From: Bacillus sp. T3
GTDB lineage: Bacteria; Bacillota; Bacilli; Bacillales; Cytobacillaceae
Reading direction: 5' to 3'
Length of the DNA: 64,000 nt
NCBI RefSeq assembly: GCF_033449965.1
Contig: NZ_CP137761.1
Span: 2,046,001 to 2,110,000, forward strand
Below, piece by piece: positions 7,612 to 17,752 of the stretch. How positions within the stretch are numbered: position 1 is the first letter of the stretch; the number at the start of each line of letters is the position of its first letter. A program made the translations under genes and the position numbers. The notes beneath the pieces are model-generated. The model made no database searches. It was not told the origin of the DNA and worked only from the letters and a program-made list of their open reading frames with translations.

Positions 7612-8532
7612 ATGCAAAAAAAGAATGTTGTATCCTATCTGGAAAATATGGTGGGTAAAGAATTAAAAATATATAAGGATGGACCAGAATCGAAAACAGG
7701 GAGATTAATCAGTGTTAATAAAGATTTAATTGCAATCAAAACGGAGGACAATCAAACCGTATATTATCAGCTTAAGCATATTAAGAGTATTATTGAAAAC
7801 GCGAAGCATGGAAAGGGATGGGATAACACAGATGCTGACGATATAAATGAGATAAAGGCAACGAACTTTCAACATTTACTCAAACAATTGCTCCAGCAGA
7901 AAATTCAAATCAATGGAGGCGGCCCCGCGCATCGTATTGCTAAAGTGCTCGAGGTTAAAGAAGATTACGTCGTATTACTAATGAAAAATAATGAAGTGAT
8001 TTATTATCAACTTGAACATATTAAAAGCATAAGTGCAGTGGATGAAAAGTCTTCATCTGATCGTGTGGAATCCTCTGAGTCGTCAGAAAGTGAATCTGAG
8101 AACATCGAGACTACAGAGTTTGACGAAACTCCTGACTACACGTCAGCTTCAGATTTTGAAAGCTTACTTAAAAAGTTAAAACATAATTGGGTTATAATTA
8201 ATGGAAAAGGCCCAGAACATATTCATGGTATTTTAGTAGACTATGCATTGGACCATGTTGTTTTAGTTCATCATGATGAAGTGTTTCGCATCTATACGTA
8301 CCACATCAAAAATATTAGTCTTGGCGCAAAAAAGGGTCACAAACAGCAAAAAGAAGAAGTTAATGGAAAGGAAAGAAAAGAGACTGAGCCTGAGGAAAAA
8401 GAAACATCAAAAAAACTTGTTAAATATAGTTCAAAAGTATCGAAAGTAAATGGCGAACCTGAGAAGAATACGAACAAGGGTAAGAACATGACTAAATTCC
8501 GAAGAAACCCTCCGGGTCCAAAGAAGCCATAA
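7612..8532 (+). CDS. spore coat protein, CotB-like
   Basis: The 306-residue protein has three diverged repeats of the CotB N-terminal type, roughly residues 7-62, 87-140 and 175-235. Each has a K-x-x-x-x-G-P-E/A motif (IYKDGPES, INGGGPAH, INGKGPEH) and ends with YYQLKHIKSI, YYQLEHIKSI or YTYHIKNIS. An acidic serine linker separates repeats 2 and 3, and the C-terminal 70 residues are lysine-rich and basic, ending RRNPPGPKKP. CotB is an outer-coat morphogenetic and surface protein. It stands alone, with a possible sporulation promoter upstream. The homology is to the repeat domain; exact orthology is not shown. Confidence 0.8.
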   Translation: MQKKNVVSYLENMVGKELKIYKDGPESKTGRLISVNKDLIAIKTEDNQTVYYQLKHIKSIIENAKHGKGWDNTDADDINEIKATNFQHLLKQLLQQKIQINGGGPAHRIAKVLEVKEDYVVLLMKNNEVIYYQLEHIKSISAVDEKSSSDRVESSESSESESENIETTEFDETPDYTSASDFESLLKKLKHNWVIINGKGPEHIHGILVDYALDHVVLVHHDEVFRIYTYHIKNISLGAKKGHKQQKEEVNGKERKETEPEEKETSKKLVKYSSKVSKVNGEPEKNTNKGKNMTKFRRNPPGPKKP

Positions 8533-8585
8533 TGTAACCGAACTGGGAAAATCATTTTGAAAAAATTCATTAACAGATTTAATTT

Positions 8586-8623
8586 AAAAAGGAGACTGCT
8601 ACTTGAACTGCAGTCTCCTTTTA
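8586..8623. terminator. bidirectional terminator
   Basis: AAAAAGGAGACTGC pairs with GCAGTCTCCTTTT. It lies between the convergent CotB-like gene and the small minus-strand gene at 8627-8776. Confidence 0.8.
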
Positions 8624-8626
8624 GTT

Positions 8627-8776
8627 TTACTTTTCTTGTTTTTTAGGACTGTCAATCAGGTCAATTTTGTTTGCATCACGGGTATCTAATGACGATCTTA
8701 TAAAATAAAATAAAGTCCCGCCCGCCATCCCAAGACAAAGAACAAATCCGAACGTTAATACCCATAAATATGCCAA
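8627..8776 (-). CDS. 49-residue single-span membrane protein
   Basis: The open frame starts at a TTG with an AAGGAGGG site 7 bases upstream and ends at a terminator. It encodes LAYLWVLTFGFVLCLGMAGG-TLFYFI, one hydrophobic helix covering residues 2-26, followed by a polar tail (RSSLDTRDANKIDLIDSPKKQEK). Coding is supported by the good ribosome binding site, the amphipathic layout and the exact fit to the terminator. No family recognised; it is shorter than usual gene-finding thresholds. Confidence 0.65.
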   Translation of the reverse strand: MAYLWVLTFGFVLCLGMAGGTLFYFIRSSLDTRDANKIDLIDSPKKQEK

Positions 8777-8983
8777 AAATCATCCCTCCTTAATCTGATA
8801 TATATGCAACAAGATTTATGAACTTTCCATATGATAATCAGCGCTCTAGCAGAATTGGATATTTGTGAAAATGATCATAAACAGCTTTGTTTGTGATAAA
8901 AGTCATATCCGAACGATGGAGTGTATGGGTTAAAATATGGTTAGTAATTCCAATACTACGATTAAAAAAGTAGGTGGATGGGT

Positions 8984-11524
8984 TTGTATGTGAAAAATTT
9001 TCAAAACATTTCGAAAGAACAAGGGATAGTGGTCGCAGGTTCATTTGTATTGCTTCTTGCAGCCCTTTTTTTTCGTGAATCATTATATGGGATTTTTGGA
9101 GAACAGAACTACTTAACGATTCATTTGATTATGGAGATTTTTATCGTGTCGCTGGCTCTAACGATTGCAATCCAATCTTGGGTCGTATTTCCTCACAGCT
9201 TATCACGTTATCGTTTATGGATTGGGGCGCTATTCTTCTCCGTTTGGATATTGGAATTAGCTCATGCCATCGCCTATAAAGGAATGCCCTATTTCTTGTC
9301 AGAAAGTTCCTCATATAAAGCAACGTGGTTGTTTATAGCAACTCGTTTGACTGAAGTGGTGGGGATGATGTTAATCGTAGTAACTAGAGATAATTATGTA
9401 GCTTCAAATAGAAGATTTATTTCTTATAGCTCCACTTTTTTTACACCATTGTTTGGTTACTCATCATATTTTATCCAACTAAATTGTTACCTGAACTAGT
9501 GGTTGAAGGAATGGGAACGACTGCATTAAAGAATAACCTCCAATATTTTACGATGTTCAGCCAAATGATGGTCATTCTTTTGGTTGTCGTCCGCTCTTCG
9601 TCGAAGGAAATTTTTAGTTCGATGCTGATTTACGCATCCGCATTCTTGATCATTTCTGATTATTTTTTCACAGCTTATAAAAGTGTTTACGATATTAATA
9701 ATTTTATTGGGCATGTGTTTCAGCTTGCTGGCTTTTATTTTTTACAAAGAGCTGTTTATCATACAGCTGTAATTGAACCGTTTCAGAAAAAGGCAGAAGC
9801 AGAAAATCGTTTAATTCAAAACAAAAATTATTTACAAACGATTACGTCGAATATGGGTGAAGGCCTTATAGTTATGGATGTCACTGGAAATGTTACTTAT
9901 ATGAATCTGGAAGCAGAGCGAATCCTCCAATGGTCCCATCAAGAACTTTTCGGAAAGAAGTTTCATGATATTGTCCATAACAAATTAGAAGGGGTAAACA
10001 ACCTTTTTTGCAAATTTCCAAATGAAGATACAAATTCAAAAATGATCGTTTTTCAGGAAACGGACGATGTGTTTACGAGAAAAACCTGGAGAGAAATTTC
10101 CAGTATCCTATGTGGTAACACCATTATATGAGTATGGGCAAATTGCTGGCTCAATCATGGTGTTTCAGGATATTACTCAGCAGAAAAAAGATCAGGAATT
10201 GATTCAATACATGGCCTATTATGATGAATTAACCAGGCTCCCTAATCTTCGTTTTCTTAAAGATAGGGTGTCGGAATATTTAAATCCATCACAGAAAACA
10301 GCGATTTTATTATTTGATATTGACCGATTTAAAAAAATAAATGAAGCGCTAGGGCATTCATTTGGTGATAGTATCCTCCAAGCTACTGCAGCACGTATCA
10401 ATAAAATGCTAACGCCAAGTATGGTTTTGGTTCGCCTAACAGGAGACGAATTTGCACTAATTCAATATTCGATTATTGATGAAAAAGACATCGAAACGAC
10501 CTTGAAACAGGTTCAAGAAGCATTTATTGAGCCGATTGAAGCAAATCATTTGTTAATCAATATCTCTTTGAGCGCTGGTGTATCTATTTATCCGTCCCAT
10601 GGTCAAAGACTAGAAGAGTTACTTCAACATGCGAACATGGCACTGACTGAAGCCCAACATCAAAATACTTCAATGAAATATTATAACCCACAAATGGACG
10701 GGAAAGCATTCGACCATCTCATCTTAGAAAATGATTTATTTCATGCCTTATCTAAAAATGAACTTTCGTTGGTTTACCAGCCACAAATAAACATACAAAC
10801 AGGTAAGATAATCGGAGTAGAGGCATTATTGCGTTGGAATCACACGAAACATGGCTTTATTTCACCCTCGAAGTTCATACCAATCGCAGAAGATACGGGG
10901 TTGATCATTCCAATTGGAGAATGGGTACTGCGGACGGCTTGCAGACAATTAAAGGAATGGCAGGAACAGGACGGTCCGCCATTAATGATGGCGGTAAACT
11001 TATCAATTAGACAATTCTATCAACAGAACTTGGTTGAGATGATAAAAGGGATATTAACAGAAGTGGACCTTGAGCCGCATTTTTTAGAGCTAGAAATCAC
11101 TGAATCAATGATGATGAATAGGGAACATACGCTGGAAACTTTACATTTATTAAAGGATATTGGAATACAAATTGCCATTGATGATTTTGGTACAGGATAT
11201 TCCTCTCTGTCTTATTTAAAAGATTTGCCTTTTGATCGTCTTAAAATTGACCAGACCTTTGTTCGAGACCTACAACGAGATGAAAACGACACAACTATTG
11301 TTGAGACGATTATCTCGATGGCGCACCACTTCAATCTTACGGTTATAGCAGAAGGGGTAGAAACGGAGAAACAAAAGGAGATTTTGTTTAAACATGATTG
11401 TAAGCTAGTACAAGGCTATCTGTTTAGTCCACCGTTACCTGCAAATGAATTAATGATGCAATTGGAGCGCATTAAGAAAAAAGCAGATGCAAATAGCCGT
11501 AGCGAAAGCCCGAAGGCTAGTTAG
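8984..11524 (+). CDS. MASE3-PAS-GGDEF-EAL cyclic-di-GMP enzyme (two frameshifts)
   Basis: About 846 residues when the frame is repaired. The N-terminal 250 residues form a MASE3-type membrane sensor (HAIAYKGMPYF motif and several helices), then a PAS domain (NMGEGLIVMDVTGNVTYMN), a GGDEF domain with a changed active site (RLTGDEFAL instead of GGDEF), and an EAL domain with EALLRW, LEITES, IDDFGTGYSSL and AEGVET intact. The likely activity is c-di-GMP phosphodiesterase, with a degenerate cyclase domain. Frame breaks: T7 where T8 is needed (9436-9442), and CCTGG at 10085-10089 where CCGG restores RKTGEKFPVSYV. Start TTG 8984 follows AGGTGG by 6 bases; ATG 8978 and GTG 8990 are alternatives. Confidence 0.85.
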
Positions 11525-11554
11525 GATGCATTAATTATATAGGAAAGATCTAAG

Positions 11555-11582
11555 TAGACCCAATTTACAGGGTCTATTTTTG
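11555..11582 (+). terminator. terminator after GGDEF-EAL gene
   Basis: TAGACCC pairs with GGGTCTA around an 8-base loop, followed by TTTTTG. Confidence 0.7.
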
Positions 11583-11688
11583 TTTGTAACGATTGTTAGG
11601 GATATTATAAGTTAGTGCTAATTAATCTGGGAGATGAATAAAATGGAGCATGGAATTCATTTTAAAATAAATCATGGTGGTGTTATGT

Positions 11689-12132
11689 ATGGTTTGTAAC
11701 CATTGTGGAAAGCAAGTAGAGGGAGATGTGAATTTTTGCGATGGATGTGGTGCGCAATTAACAAGGCAAACTGGAAACCCAGACTCTCTCGTACAATCTG
11801 CTCCAAAAAATGATGCACAAGAGAACAAAGTGGTGTTTATACTTGCTTATCTTGGAATCTTATTTTTCTTACCACTTGTTACAACCCCAAACTCTCAGGT
11901 AGGTCGGTTTCATGCCAATCAAGGTCTTGTCCTTTTATTATCCGGTATTGCAGGTCAGATTATCCTTTCGATTTTAGGAGCAATTTTGTGGCGGCTATGG
12001 TTTGTGATCTCGTTGCTATCAACCCTGTGGGGACTGTTTCTTCTCATTTTAATGATTATAGGAATGGTCAACGCCAGTAAAGGAGAACAAAAGATACTGC
12101 CAGTCATCGGGAATATCAAAATTATTAAATAA
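11689..12132 (+). CDS. zinc-ribbon membrane protein
   Basis: About 147 residues. A zinc ribbon opens the protein (MVCNHCGKQVEGDVNFCDGCGAQL: CxxC...CxxC), then a polar linker and a membrane domain of about three helices with FHANQGLVLLL, the pattern of DUF4870-like/YtzI-type proteins. The zinc ribbon should face the cytosol. Function unknown. ATG 11689 is preferred because it sits directly before the conserved CNHCG and after GGTGGTG; ATG 11674 is the alternative. Monocistronic. Confidence 0.7.
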   Translation: MVCNHCGKQVEGDVNFCDGCGAQLTRQTGNPDSLVQSAPKNDAQENKVVFILAYLGILFFLPLVTTPNSQVGRFHANQGLVLLLSGIAGQIILSILGAILWRLWFVISLLSTLWGLFLLILMIIGMVNASKGEQKILPVIGNIKIIK

Positions 12133-12143
12133 TGAATAGGAAA

Positions 12144-12185
12144 CGCTAAAAAGCTGCCAATGAGTCAATGGCAGCTTTTTAGCGT
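12144..12185. terminator. bidirectional terminator between convergent genes
   Basis: A perfect 16-bp stem (CGCTAAAAAGCTGCCA / TGGCAGCTTTTTAGCG) with a 9-base loop. Confidence 0.85.
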
Positions 12186-12207
12186 CTGTGCAAACTTTGC
12201 AATCAAT

Positions 12208-13104
12208 TCATTCATTTTTTTCGAAGAATTCTGTAACTAAATACTCCAATTGCTCAAGCTCTTTTTTTATGTTGTCTGGTTGATAAGATTTCATTGAAAA
12301 AATAGCACTTTCAATTAGAAATTTACGCGGATTTTTTGAATGTAAAATTTCATCATGAACAAAATGCAATAATTCTATAAAGGATGATAAGTCTTCATTT
12401 TCATTTAAATGGAGCTTTTTTTTCAATTGATGAATCGATTGATTAAGCTTTTGCTTGAAGGCCAGATCCGTTGAATGACAATCCGGTAGCCAACCATCAA
12501 GTGAAGAGGGTGGAATAATATTTTTACCAGTTGTGGACACTTCTTCAACCATGGCGACAATCCGCTCCACACTATAGCGAACGACATCATGGATGCTAAC
12601 ATTTATCCCATATGCCATCGAAAAATATCTCAAGTTGTGTTGTAAAATCCCCATGAACATAATCGCACAATCTAGTAAATAAGGCTTCTTACTTTCTCCA
12701 AAAAGATCAATAAATCGGAAGAATAACCAGCGAAGCTGCTTCAAGTTTCCAAATTTAATAAATTGCTTTAACTCCTCATCATTAGAAAAATTCATTTCTT
12801 CAAATAAGGAAACTAATTTATTGGCTCGATTCGTCTTCATCTGCAAGACAATTTGTTGAATAAAGATTTCTATATCTGCCGGGTCTTGACCGATTAGCAA
12901 TTCTTTTCGGTCTACTTCTAGCTGCTGATAAATTGATTTTATTAATGCGATTAATAATTCATTTTTTGATGAAAAATAGTTATAGAATGTCCCTTTAGAA
13001 ATACCGCTATAGTCCAAAATATCCTGAATCGATGTGGACTGAAAGCCTTTTTCTATAAACAATTGATGAGCCATTTTTATAACATGCTGTTTTCGATCAT
13101 TCAT
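12208..13104 (-). CDS. TetR family transcriptional regulator
   Basis: The N-terminal TetR helix-turn-helix is clear (KMAHQLFIEKGFQSTSIQDILDYSGISKGTFYNYFSSKNELL), followed by a helical ligand-binding domain. At 298 residues it is longer than the usual 190-220, because of an extra C-terminal helical region. The ATG at 13104 is preceded by AAAGGTGAT; the longer open frame to 13209 lacks a site. It is divergent from a DHA2 drug exporter 193 bases away, the classic arrangement for a local repressor of an efflux pump. Two inverted repeats lie in the shared promoter region. Confidence 0.85.
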   Translation of the reverse strand: MNDRKQHVIKMAHQLFIEKGFQSTSIQDILDYSGISKGTFYNYFSSKNELLIALIKSIYQQLEVDRKELLIGQDPADIEIFIQQIVLQMKTNRANKLVSLFEEMNFSNDEELKQFIKFGNLKQLRWLFFRFIDLFGESKKPYLLDCAIMFMGILQHNLRYFSMAYGINVSIHDVVRYSVERIVAMVEEVSTTGKNIIPPSSLDGWLPDCHSTDLAFKQKLNQSIHQLKKKLHLNENEDLSSFIELLHFVHDEILHSKNPRKFLIESAIFSMKSYQPDNIKKELEQLEYLVTEFFEKNE

Positions 13105-13125
13105 TTTATCACCTTTAATCTTCGT

Positions 13126-13142
13126 TATACCACTAGTATAAA
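13126..13142. promoter_or_regulatory. inverted repeat, candidate TetR operator
   Basis: TTATAC, five bases, GTATAA: a perfect 6-bp inverted repeat 22 bases upstream of the TetR start codon, in a position to give autoregulation. Assigned by position only. Confidence 0.4.
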
Positions 13143-13242
13143 TTTCATGATACAGGATTTTTTTAACGAAAACAATTTCATATATATAGCCAATAAATAT
13201 GAATTGCATAATTTGAACTGATGGTATATGATATATTTCATC

Positions 13243-13257
13243 TGAACTGAGAGTTCA
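13243..13257. promoter_or_regulatory. inverted repeat, candidate operator of the drug exporter
   Basis: TGAACT, GAG, AGTTCA: a perfect 6-bp palindrome about 40 bases upstream of the exporter start. A further TGAACT half-site lies at 13214-13219. It may be a second TetR site or a start-proximal element. Confidence 0.4.
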
Positions 13258-13297
13258 AAAAAATGTACTAATTGTCTAATAATTTAGGAGGTACAAA

Positions 13298-14848
13298 ATG
13301 AGTCAAAATATAAACAAAACAGGTCGACCGCCTTATGGAGTGATTGCTGTTTTGATGGTTGGAGCATTTATTGCATTTTTAAATAATACGCTATTAAACA
13401 TTGCTTTACCATCGATTATGAAGGATTTAGAAATTGATGCATCTGTTGCACAATGGCTTGCAACTGGTTTTATGCTCGTAAATGGTATCTTGATTCCAAC
13501 TACAGCATACTTAATTCAAAAATTTTCTGTTCGACATTTATTTATCTTATCCATGAGTTTATTCACACTAGGTTCTATATTAGCAGGCTTTGCCCATGCT
13601 TTTCCTCTTTTATTAGGTGGAAGAATGATCCAGGCTGGTGGTTCTGCCATCCTAATGCCATTGTTAATGAACGTAATGCTCGTAAGCTTTCCTGTTGAAA
13701 AAAGGGGAGCTGCGATGGGAGTTTTCGGCTTAGTATTAATGGGAGCTCCAGCAATTGGGCCTACATTATCGGGCTGGATTGTTGAGCATTATGACTGGAG
13801 AATGCTGTTTCATTTCGTCACACCAATTGCCGCTGTCGTATTACTAATCGGCATTTTCTTGCTTAAGGATAAAAAGGGTAAAGTGGACATTCGTCTGGAT
13901 TTATTATCAGTCCTTTTATCAAGTATTGGCTTCGGGGGCATTCTTTATGGATTTAGCTCGGCTGGAAAGGAAGGCTGGGATAGTCCATTAGTATACGGAT
14001 CGATTGCCGCTGGCGTTATTTCGTTAATTTGGTTTATTTTACGTCAATTGAAGCTTGAGGCACCTTTACTGAACTTCAAAATTTATAAATACCCGATGTT
14101 TGCATTATCATCAGCGATTTCAATGGTTTTGACAATGGCGATGTTTTCTGGGATGATGCTTTTACCAATTTATGTACAAACGATTCGCGGAATTTCACCT
14201 CTTGATGCTGGCTTAATGATGCTACCAGGGGCCATCTTAATGGCGTTAATGTCACCAATTACGGGTAAATTATTTGATAAAATTGGAGGTCGTATCTTAG
14301 CAATTATCGGCCTTTCGATTACAGTTGTTACCAGTTATTATTTTAGTAAATTATCACTTGATACAACGTATACGCACCTTATCATTTTGTATTCTGTTCG
14401 TATGTTGGGGATGTCAATGGTTATGATGCCAGTTTCAACAAATGGTCTAAACCAATTACCAGCTCGTTTTTATCCACATGGTACAGCCATGAATAATACG
14501 ATGCAACAAGTATCTGGTGCAATTGGTACAGCATTATTGGTTACGGTCATGTCTAATCGAACCGAATCAGCTGCAAAAGAAATTGCAGCCGATATGCAGA
14601 GTGCAGCTGCTGCAGCACCAACTGGAATACAACCAACACCTGAAATGATTGCACAAATTAAACAAGAAATTATGATGAAAGCCATGCTTGAAGGAATCAA
14701 TTATGCCTTCTATGTGTCGATCTTTATTGCAGCGCTTGCCTTAGTGCTTGCCTTCTTCATCAAACGAGCTAAACAAGCAGAAGACACTATTAGTGATTCT
14801 AGCATGGAAAAAAAGATTGCACCAAAATTAGCCGAGAATAACAACTAA
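13298..14848 (+). CDS. DHA2 family (14-TMS) multidrug MFS transporter
   Basis: The 516 residues have the EmrB/QacA layout. Family motifs are visible: FLNNTLLNIALPSIMKDL in helix 1, WLATGFMLVNGILIP in helix 2, GGRMIQAGGSAILMPL (motif near helix 4), and VFGLVLMGAPAIGPTLSGWI in helix 5. It should export drugs or toxic metabolites by proton antiport in the cytoplasmic membrane. TTAGGAGG precedes the ATG. The adjacent divergent TetR gene is the probable repressor. The substrate cannot be read from the sequence. Confidence 0.9.
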   Translation: MSQNINKTGRPPYGVIAVLMVGAFIAFLNNTLLNIALPSIMKDLEIDASVAQWLATGFMLVNGILIPTTAYLIQKFSVRHLFILSMSLFTLGSILAGFAHAFPLLLGGRMIQAGGSAILMPLLMNVMLVSFPVEKRGAAMGVFGLVLMGAPAIGPTLSGWIVEHYDWRMLFHFVTPIAAVVLLIGIFLLKDKKGKVDIRLDLLSVLLSSIGFGGILYGFSSAGKEGWDSPLVYGSIAAGVISLIWFILRQLKLEAPLLNFKIYKYPMFALSSAISMVLTMAMFSGMMLLPIYVQTIRGISPLDAGLMMLPGAILMALMSPITGKLFDKIGGRILAIIGLSITVVTSYYFSKLSLDTTYTHLIILYSVRMLGMSMVMMPVSTNGLNQLPARFYPHGTAMNNTMQQVSGAIGTALLVTVMSNRTESAAKEIAADMQSAAAAAPTGIQPTPEMIAQIKQEIMMKAMLEGINYAFYVSIFIAALALVLAFFIKRAKQAEDTISDSSMEKKIAPKLAENNN

Positions 14849-14860
14849 AAATATACAACA

Positions 14861-14899
14861 AGAGAAGGAATCTCCAACGTAGAGCCTTCTCTTTTTTTA
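14861..14899 (+). terminator. terminator after drug exporter gene
   Basis: AGAGAAGG pairs with CCTTCTCT, followed by seven T. Confidence 0.8.
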
Positions 14900-14951
14900 T
14901 GTATCGAATATAATTATTCTGCGTTCATACCCATTTTTAGGAGATTAAGAA

Positions 14952-16334
14952 ATGTATCAAACCAATACCTTTTTTGAGAAGCTCAAGCAGCTTTTCTATT
15001 TGCTCATTCCAATACTAATTACCCAATTAGGCATGTATGCCATGGTCTTCTTTAATATTATTATGACAGGAAAATATGATTCAGCAGAGCTTGCTGGTGT
15101 CGCAATTGGCTCTTCGATATGGAATCCTATATTTACCTGGACTAAGCGGGATTCTTTTTGCCGTGTCTCCGATTGCGGCTCAACGATTCGGTGAAAAGAA
15201 AAAAGGGAAGTCTCAGCTGTGGCTGCCCATGGAATCTATATTTCTATTATTCTTGGTTTGTTTATCATTGTACTTGGCGCAATCTATTTGGATCAAATAT
15301 TAGAAATGATGAAGGTTCCGGCTGATGTCCAACAAATAGCCCGTGAGTTTTTAGTTGGCTTAAGCTTCGGAATCATCCCTTTGTTTTTGTTTAATGTACT
15401 TAGATCTTTTATTTATGCACTAGGTAAGACACGAGTGGTAATGATAATTTTGCTCATATCGTTACCGATTAACTTTCTATTAAACTATCTACTCATATTT
15501 GGCCATGGCGGATTACCGGAGCTCGGTGGTGCTGGAGCAGGGTACGCGACTTCGATTACGTATTGGTTGCTTACGTTCATGTTAGTATGGGTCATTAAGT
15601 TCAATCGACCATTTTCAGAGTATATGCTGTTTTCCAGCTTGAAAGAGTTTTCCTTTTTAGAGCTTATCGGAATTTTAAAAATTGGTCTTCCTATGGGGCT
15701 TGCACTCTTTTTTGAATCTAGTATGTTTGCTTTAGTTATGGTGTTGATAAGTAAGTTTAGTATGACAACTGTTGCGGCTTATCAGGCTGCCATTAATGTT
15801 GCCGTGTTCCTTTATATGATTCCATTAAGCATCTCAATGGCTCAAACTGTTTTAATCGGGTATGAATTAGGAGCGGGACGTAATAAGGATGCAAAAGCGT
15901 ACAGCTGGCTAGGAATCTATACATCTTTATTTATTGCAGCAGTTAGTGGGGTGTTGGTGTTTCTGCTTCGATTTGAAGTGGCAGCGTTCTATTCAAGTGA
16001 TCCTTCAGTCATCAACGTAACGGCTGAATTTTTAGCATTCGCTTTGTTTTTCATTGTATCAGATGCACTTCAAGCAACAGCGTTGGGTGCATTAAGAGGT
16101 TACCAGGATGTTGTCATTTCCTTTTTGATAACGCTTGTAGGTTATTGGTTGATTTGTTTACCAGTGGGTTATTACTTGGCGAATTTTACAAAGTTTGAAG
16201 CGGTTGGTTATTGGATTGGATTGTCAATAGGACTATTTGCTGTAGGGGTGATTCTGTCGATTCGACTCTACTTTATTGAAAAGAAACGATTACTAGAATC
16301 AAAAGCTGGTGAAAGATTAGTAGCGGCAAAATAA
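14952..16334 (+). CDS. MATE family efflux transporter (two frameshifts)
   Basis: About 460 residues with 12 hydrophobic helices in two similar halves, as in NorM-type MATE exporters (LLIPILITQLGMYAMVFFNIIMTG near the start; GIPLFLFNVLRSF-like and FESSMFALVMVLISKF in the second half). These export cationic drugs by sodium or proton antiport. The frame breaks twice: CCTGG at 15136-15140, where CCGG restores FTGLSGILFAVSPIAAQRFGE, and GGG at 15205-15207, where GGGG restores KKKGEVSAVAAHGIYIS. The two errors cancel in length, so the gene is probably intact. Monocistronic. Confidence 0.85.
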
Positions 16335-16390
16335 GAAGGATGTTCTGAGTCAATCAGGTAAATACAACTATAAATGATATCGGTAATAAA

Positions 16391-16427
16391 AACAGCCCCT
16401 TTTTATGACACTAAAAGGGGTTGTTTA
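16391..16427 (+). terminator. terminator after MATE gene
   Basis: AACAGCCCCTTTT pairs with AAAAGGGGTTGTT. Confidence 0.8.
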
Positions 16428-16462
16428 TTATGGTATTGAAAAGGAGACGGATGAACTCTGTG

Positions 16463-16879
16463 TTAAGCGTTTACCTTGTTGTAGGTTGAGCTTTGCTGAT
16501 CCCAACTGAAAATCCCTTCTTTCAGGCGGATGATGGAATCGAATGGACAAGGGATTATTGGAAGCTCATTATTTTTGAGGTGGTTATTTTCTTGCATCAT
16601 CTGTACCCGTAGCTGGTGTAATTCAGTTTTTGATGCGACGTGGACAACCATTTCAATTGTAATTTCATTTTCTTTAATACCATGAGATGCACAAATACTA
16701 TCTTGAAAGTTTTTATTGTATTTGATCATCATCGGCAAGTCCTTAAGACAAGCTACTCCAAAAACATCTTTAATAATGTCATCATATTTAAGCTGGTATC
16801 CAGTTGCAAATTTAATAAGTTTAGTTTCTGGGTTTTCCAAATAATAAATAGTTTCTATTTCATTCGTCAATGGAAGCAC
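16463..16879 (-). CDS. hypothetical protein
   Basis: A 138-residue soluble protein of mixed composition (MLPLTNEIETIYYLENPETKLIKFATGYQL at the start). It has two isolated cysteines in the middle (VACLKD, SICASHG) and a third near the end (PCPFDS), but no spaced metal-binding motif. AAGGAAGGTG precedes the ATG by a suitable distance. No family recognised, and the neighbours give no clue. Confidence 0.6.
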   Translation of the reverse strand: MLPLTNEIETIYYLENPETKLIKFATGYQLKYDDIIKDVFGVACLKDLPMMIKYNKNFQDSICASHGIKENEITIEMVVHVASKTELHQLRVQMMQENNHLKNNELPIIPCPFDSIIRLKEGIFSWDQQSSTYNKVNA

Positions 16880-17014
16880 CTTCCTTTGTTTTGAGCATTT
16901 TTTGTGGATAACTATATTATGACATATTTTTCTTCATTATCGGGCTAATGGCGCTCAAAACAATCGAAAATTGTGGTAGTTTGTCATAATCTAGTGGAAG
17001 GAAAGAAGGGCGAG

Positions 17015-17551
17015 CTATCTCGTATACCGATTAGCATAACTTGAGGCAACAAATGCATCAGGCTTGATTTTCGGTTCAACGCCCATCGATTCTATTCTTG
17101 CAACCATTTCTTTAACAAAGGCACTTGTTTTATTACGGTTTCCTGCACCAATATCAATGTGTCCCTCCATCGCAAATGTTGCTCCTTGGTATAGGAAGGG
17201 CAGCACGATATTAATAAGCATTTCCTTTCGTTCTTTATCAAACAAGGCCACAATTTCTTCCGTAAGCGAAAGCTCATACGAAATTCGTTCATGCAATTGG
17301 TTCATTTTCCTAGGAATGGTAACCCTCTTAATACACGCCCACACACCTTTTCCTTCATTCTGAATCACAATTCCCGTAATAAACACAGTTTTCGTTTTGT
17401 GGACCTGAGAATCAGTTCCGACCATTAAACGAAAATTCCCACAAGGGGAAAGTGACATGAACTTCATAATCCTTTCTAACACTTGATCAAAGCTCATTGT
17501 ATCTTCTTGAAGGTTTTGAAATATTGGTTCATTTATGTGACGATTTTTCAT
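17015..17551 (-). CDS. ykuK: YkuK family RNase H-like protein (DUF458)
   Basis: The core matches YkuK: FRLMVGTDSQVHKTKTVFITGIVI (first strand with the Asp of an RNase H-like fold), ALFDKERKE, and VEGHIDIGAGNRNKTSAFVKEMVARIESMGVEPKIKPDAFVASSYANRYTR at the end. The acidic residues fit a metal-dependent nuclease-like site, but biochemical activity is not established to my knowledge. ATG 17551 follows GGTGGT; a longer frame to 17602 exists. Stands alone. Confidence 0.75.
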   Translation of the reverse strand: MKNRHINEPIFQNLQEDTMSFDQVLERIMKFMSLSPCGNFRLMVGTDSQVHKTKTVFITGIVIQNEGKGVWACIKRVTIPRKMNQLHERISYELSLTEEIVALFDKERKEMLINIVLPFLYQGATFAMEGHIDIGAGNRNKTSAFVKEMVARIESMGVEPKIKPDAFVASSYANRYTR

Positions 17552-17752
17552 ATAGCACCACCATAACTTCCCTTCTCCTAAGGGATTCCTTTTCTTATTC
17601 ATATTTTATGAGAGTCGTTTTCATGTGTATTGGACGAAAGTTACTCAAATCTTTCGAAAAAAATTATATATTTACACATACTTGACCAAAAATATTTTCC
17701 AAATGTGTACCGAAATAGAAGTTCTTCCGTCTAATAGGTAGGAGGGATTGCG

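Noticed and set aside
13105..13209. N-terminal extension of the TetR protein
   Set aside because: The open frame continues 35 codons upstream, but it lacks a ribosome binding site and runs through the probable promoter; the ATG at 13104 has AAAGGTGAT.
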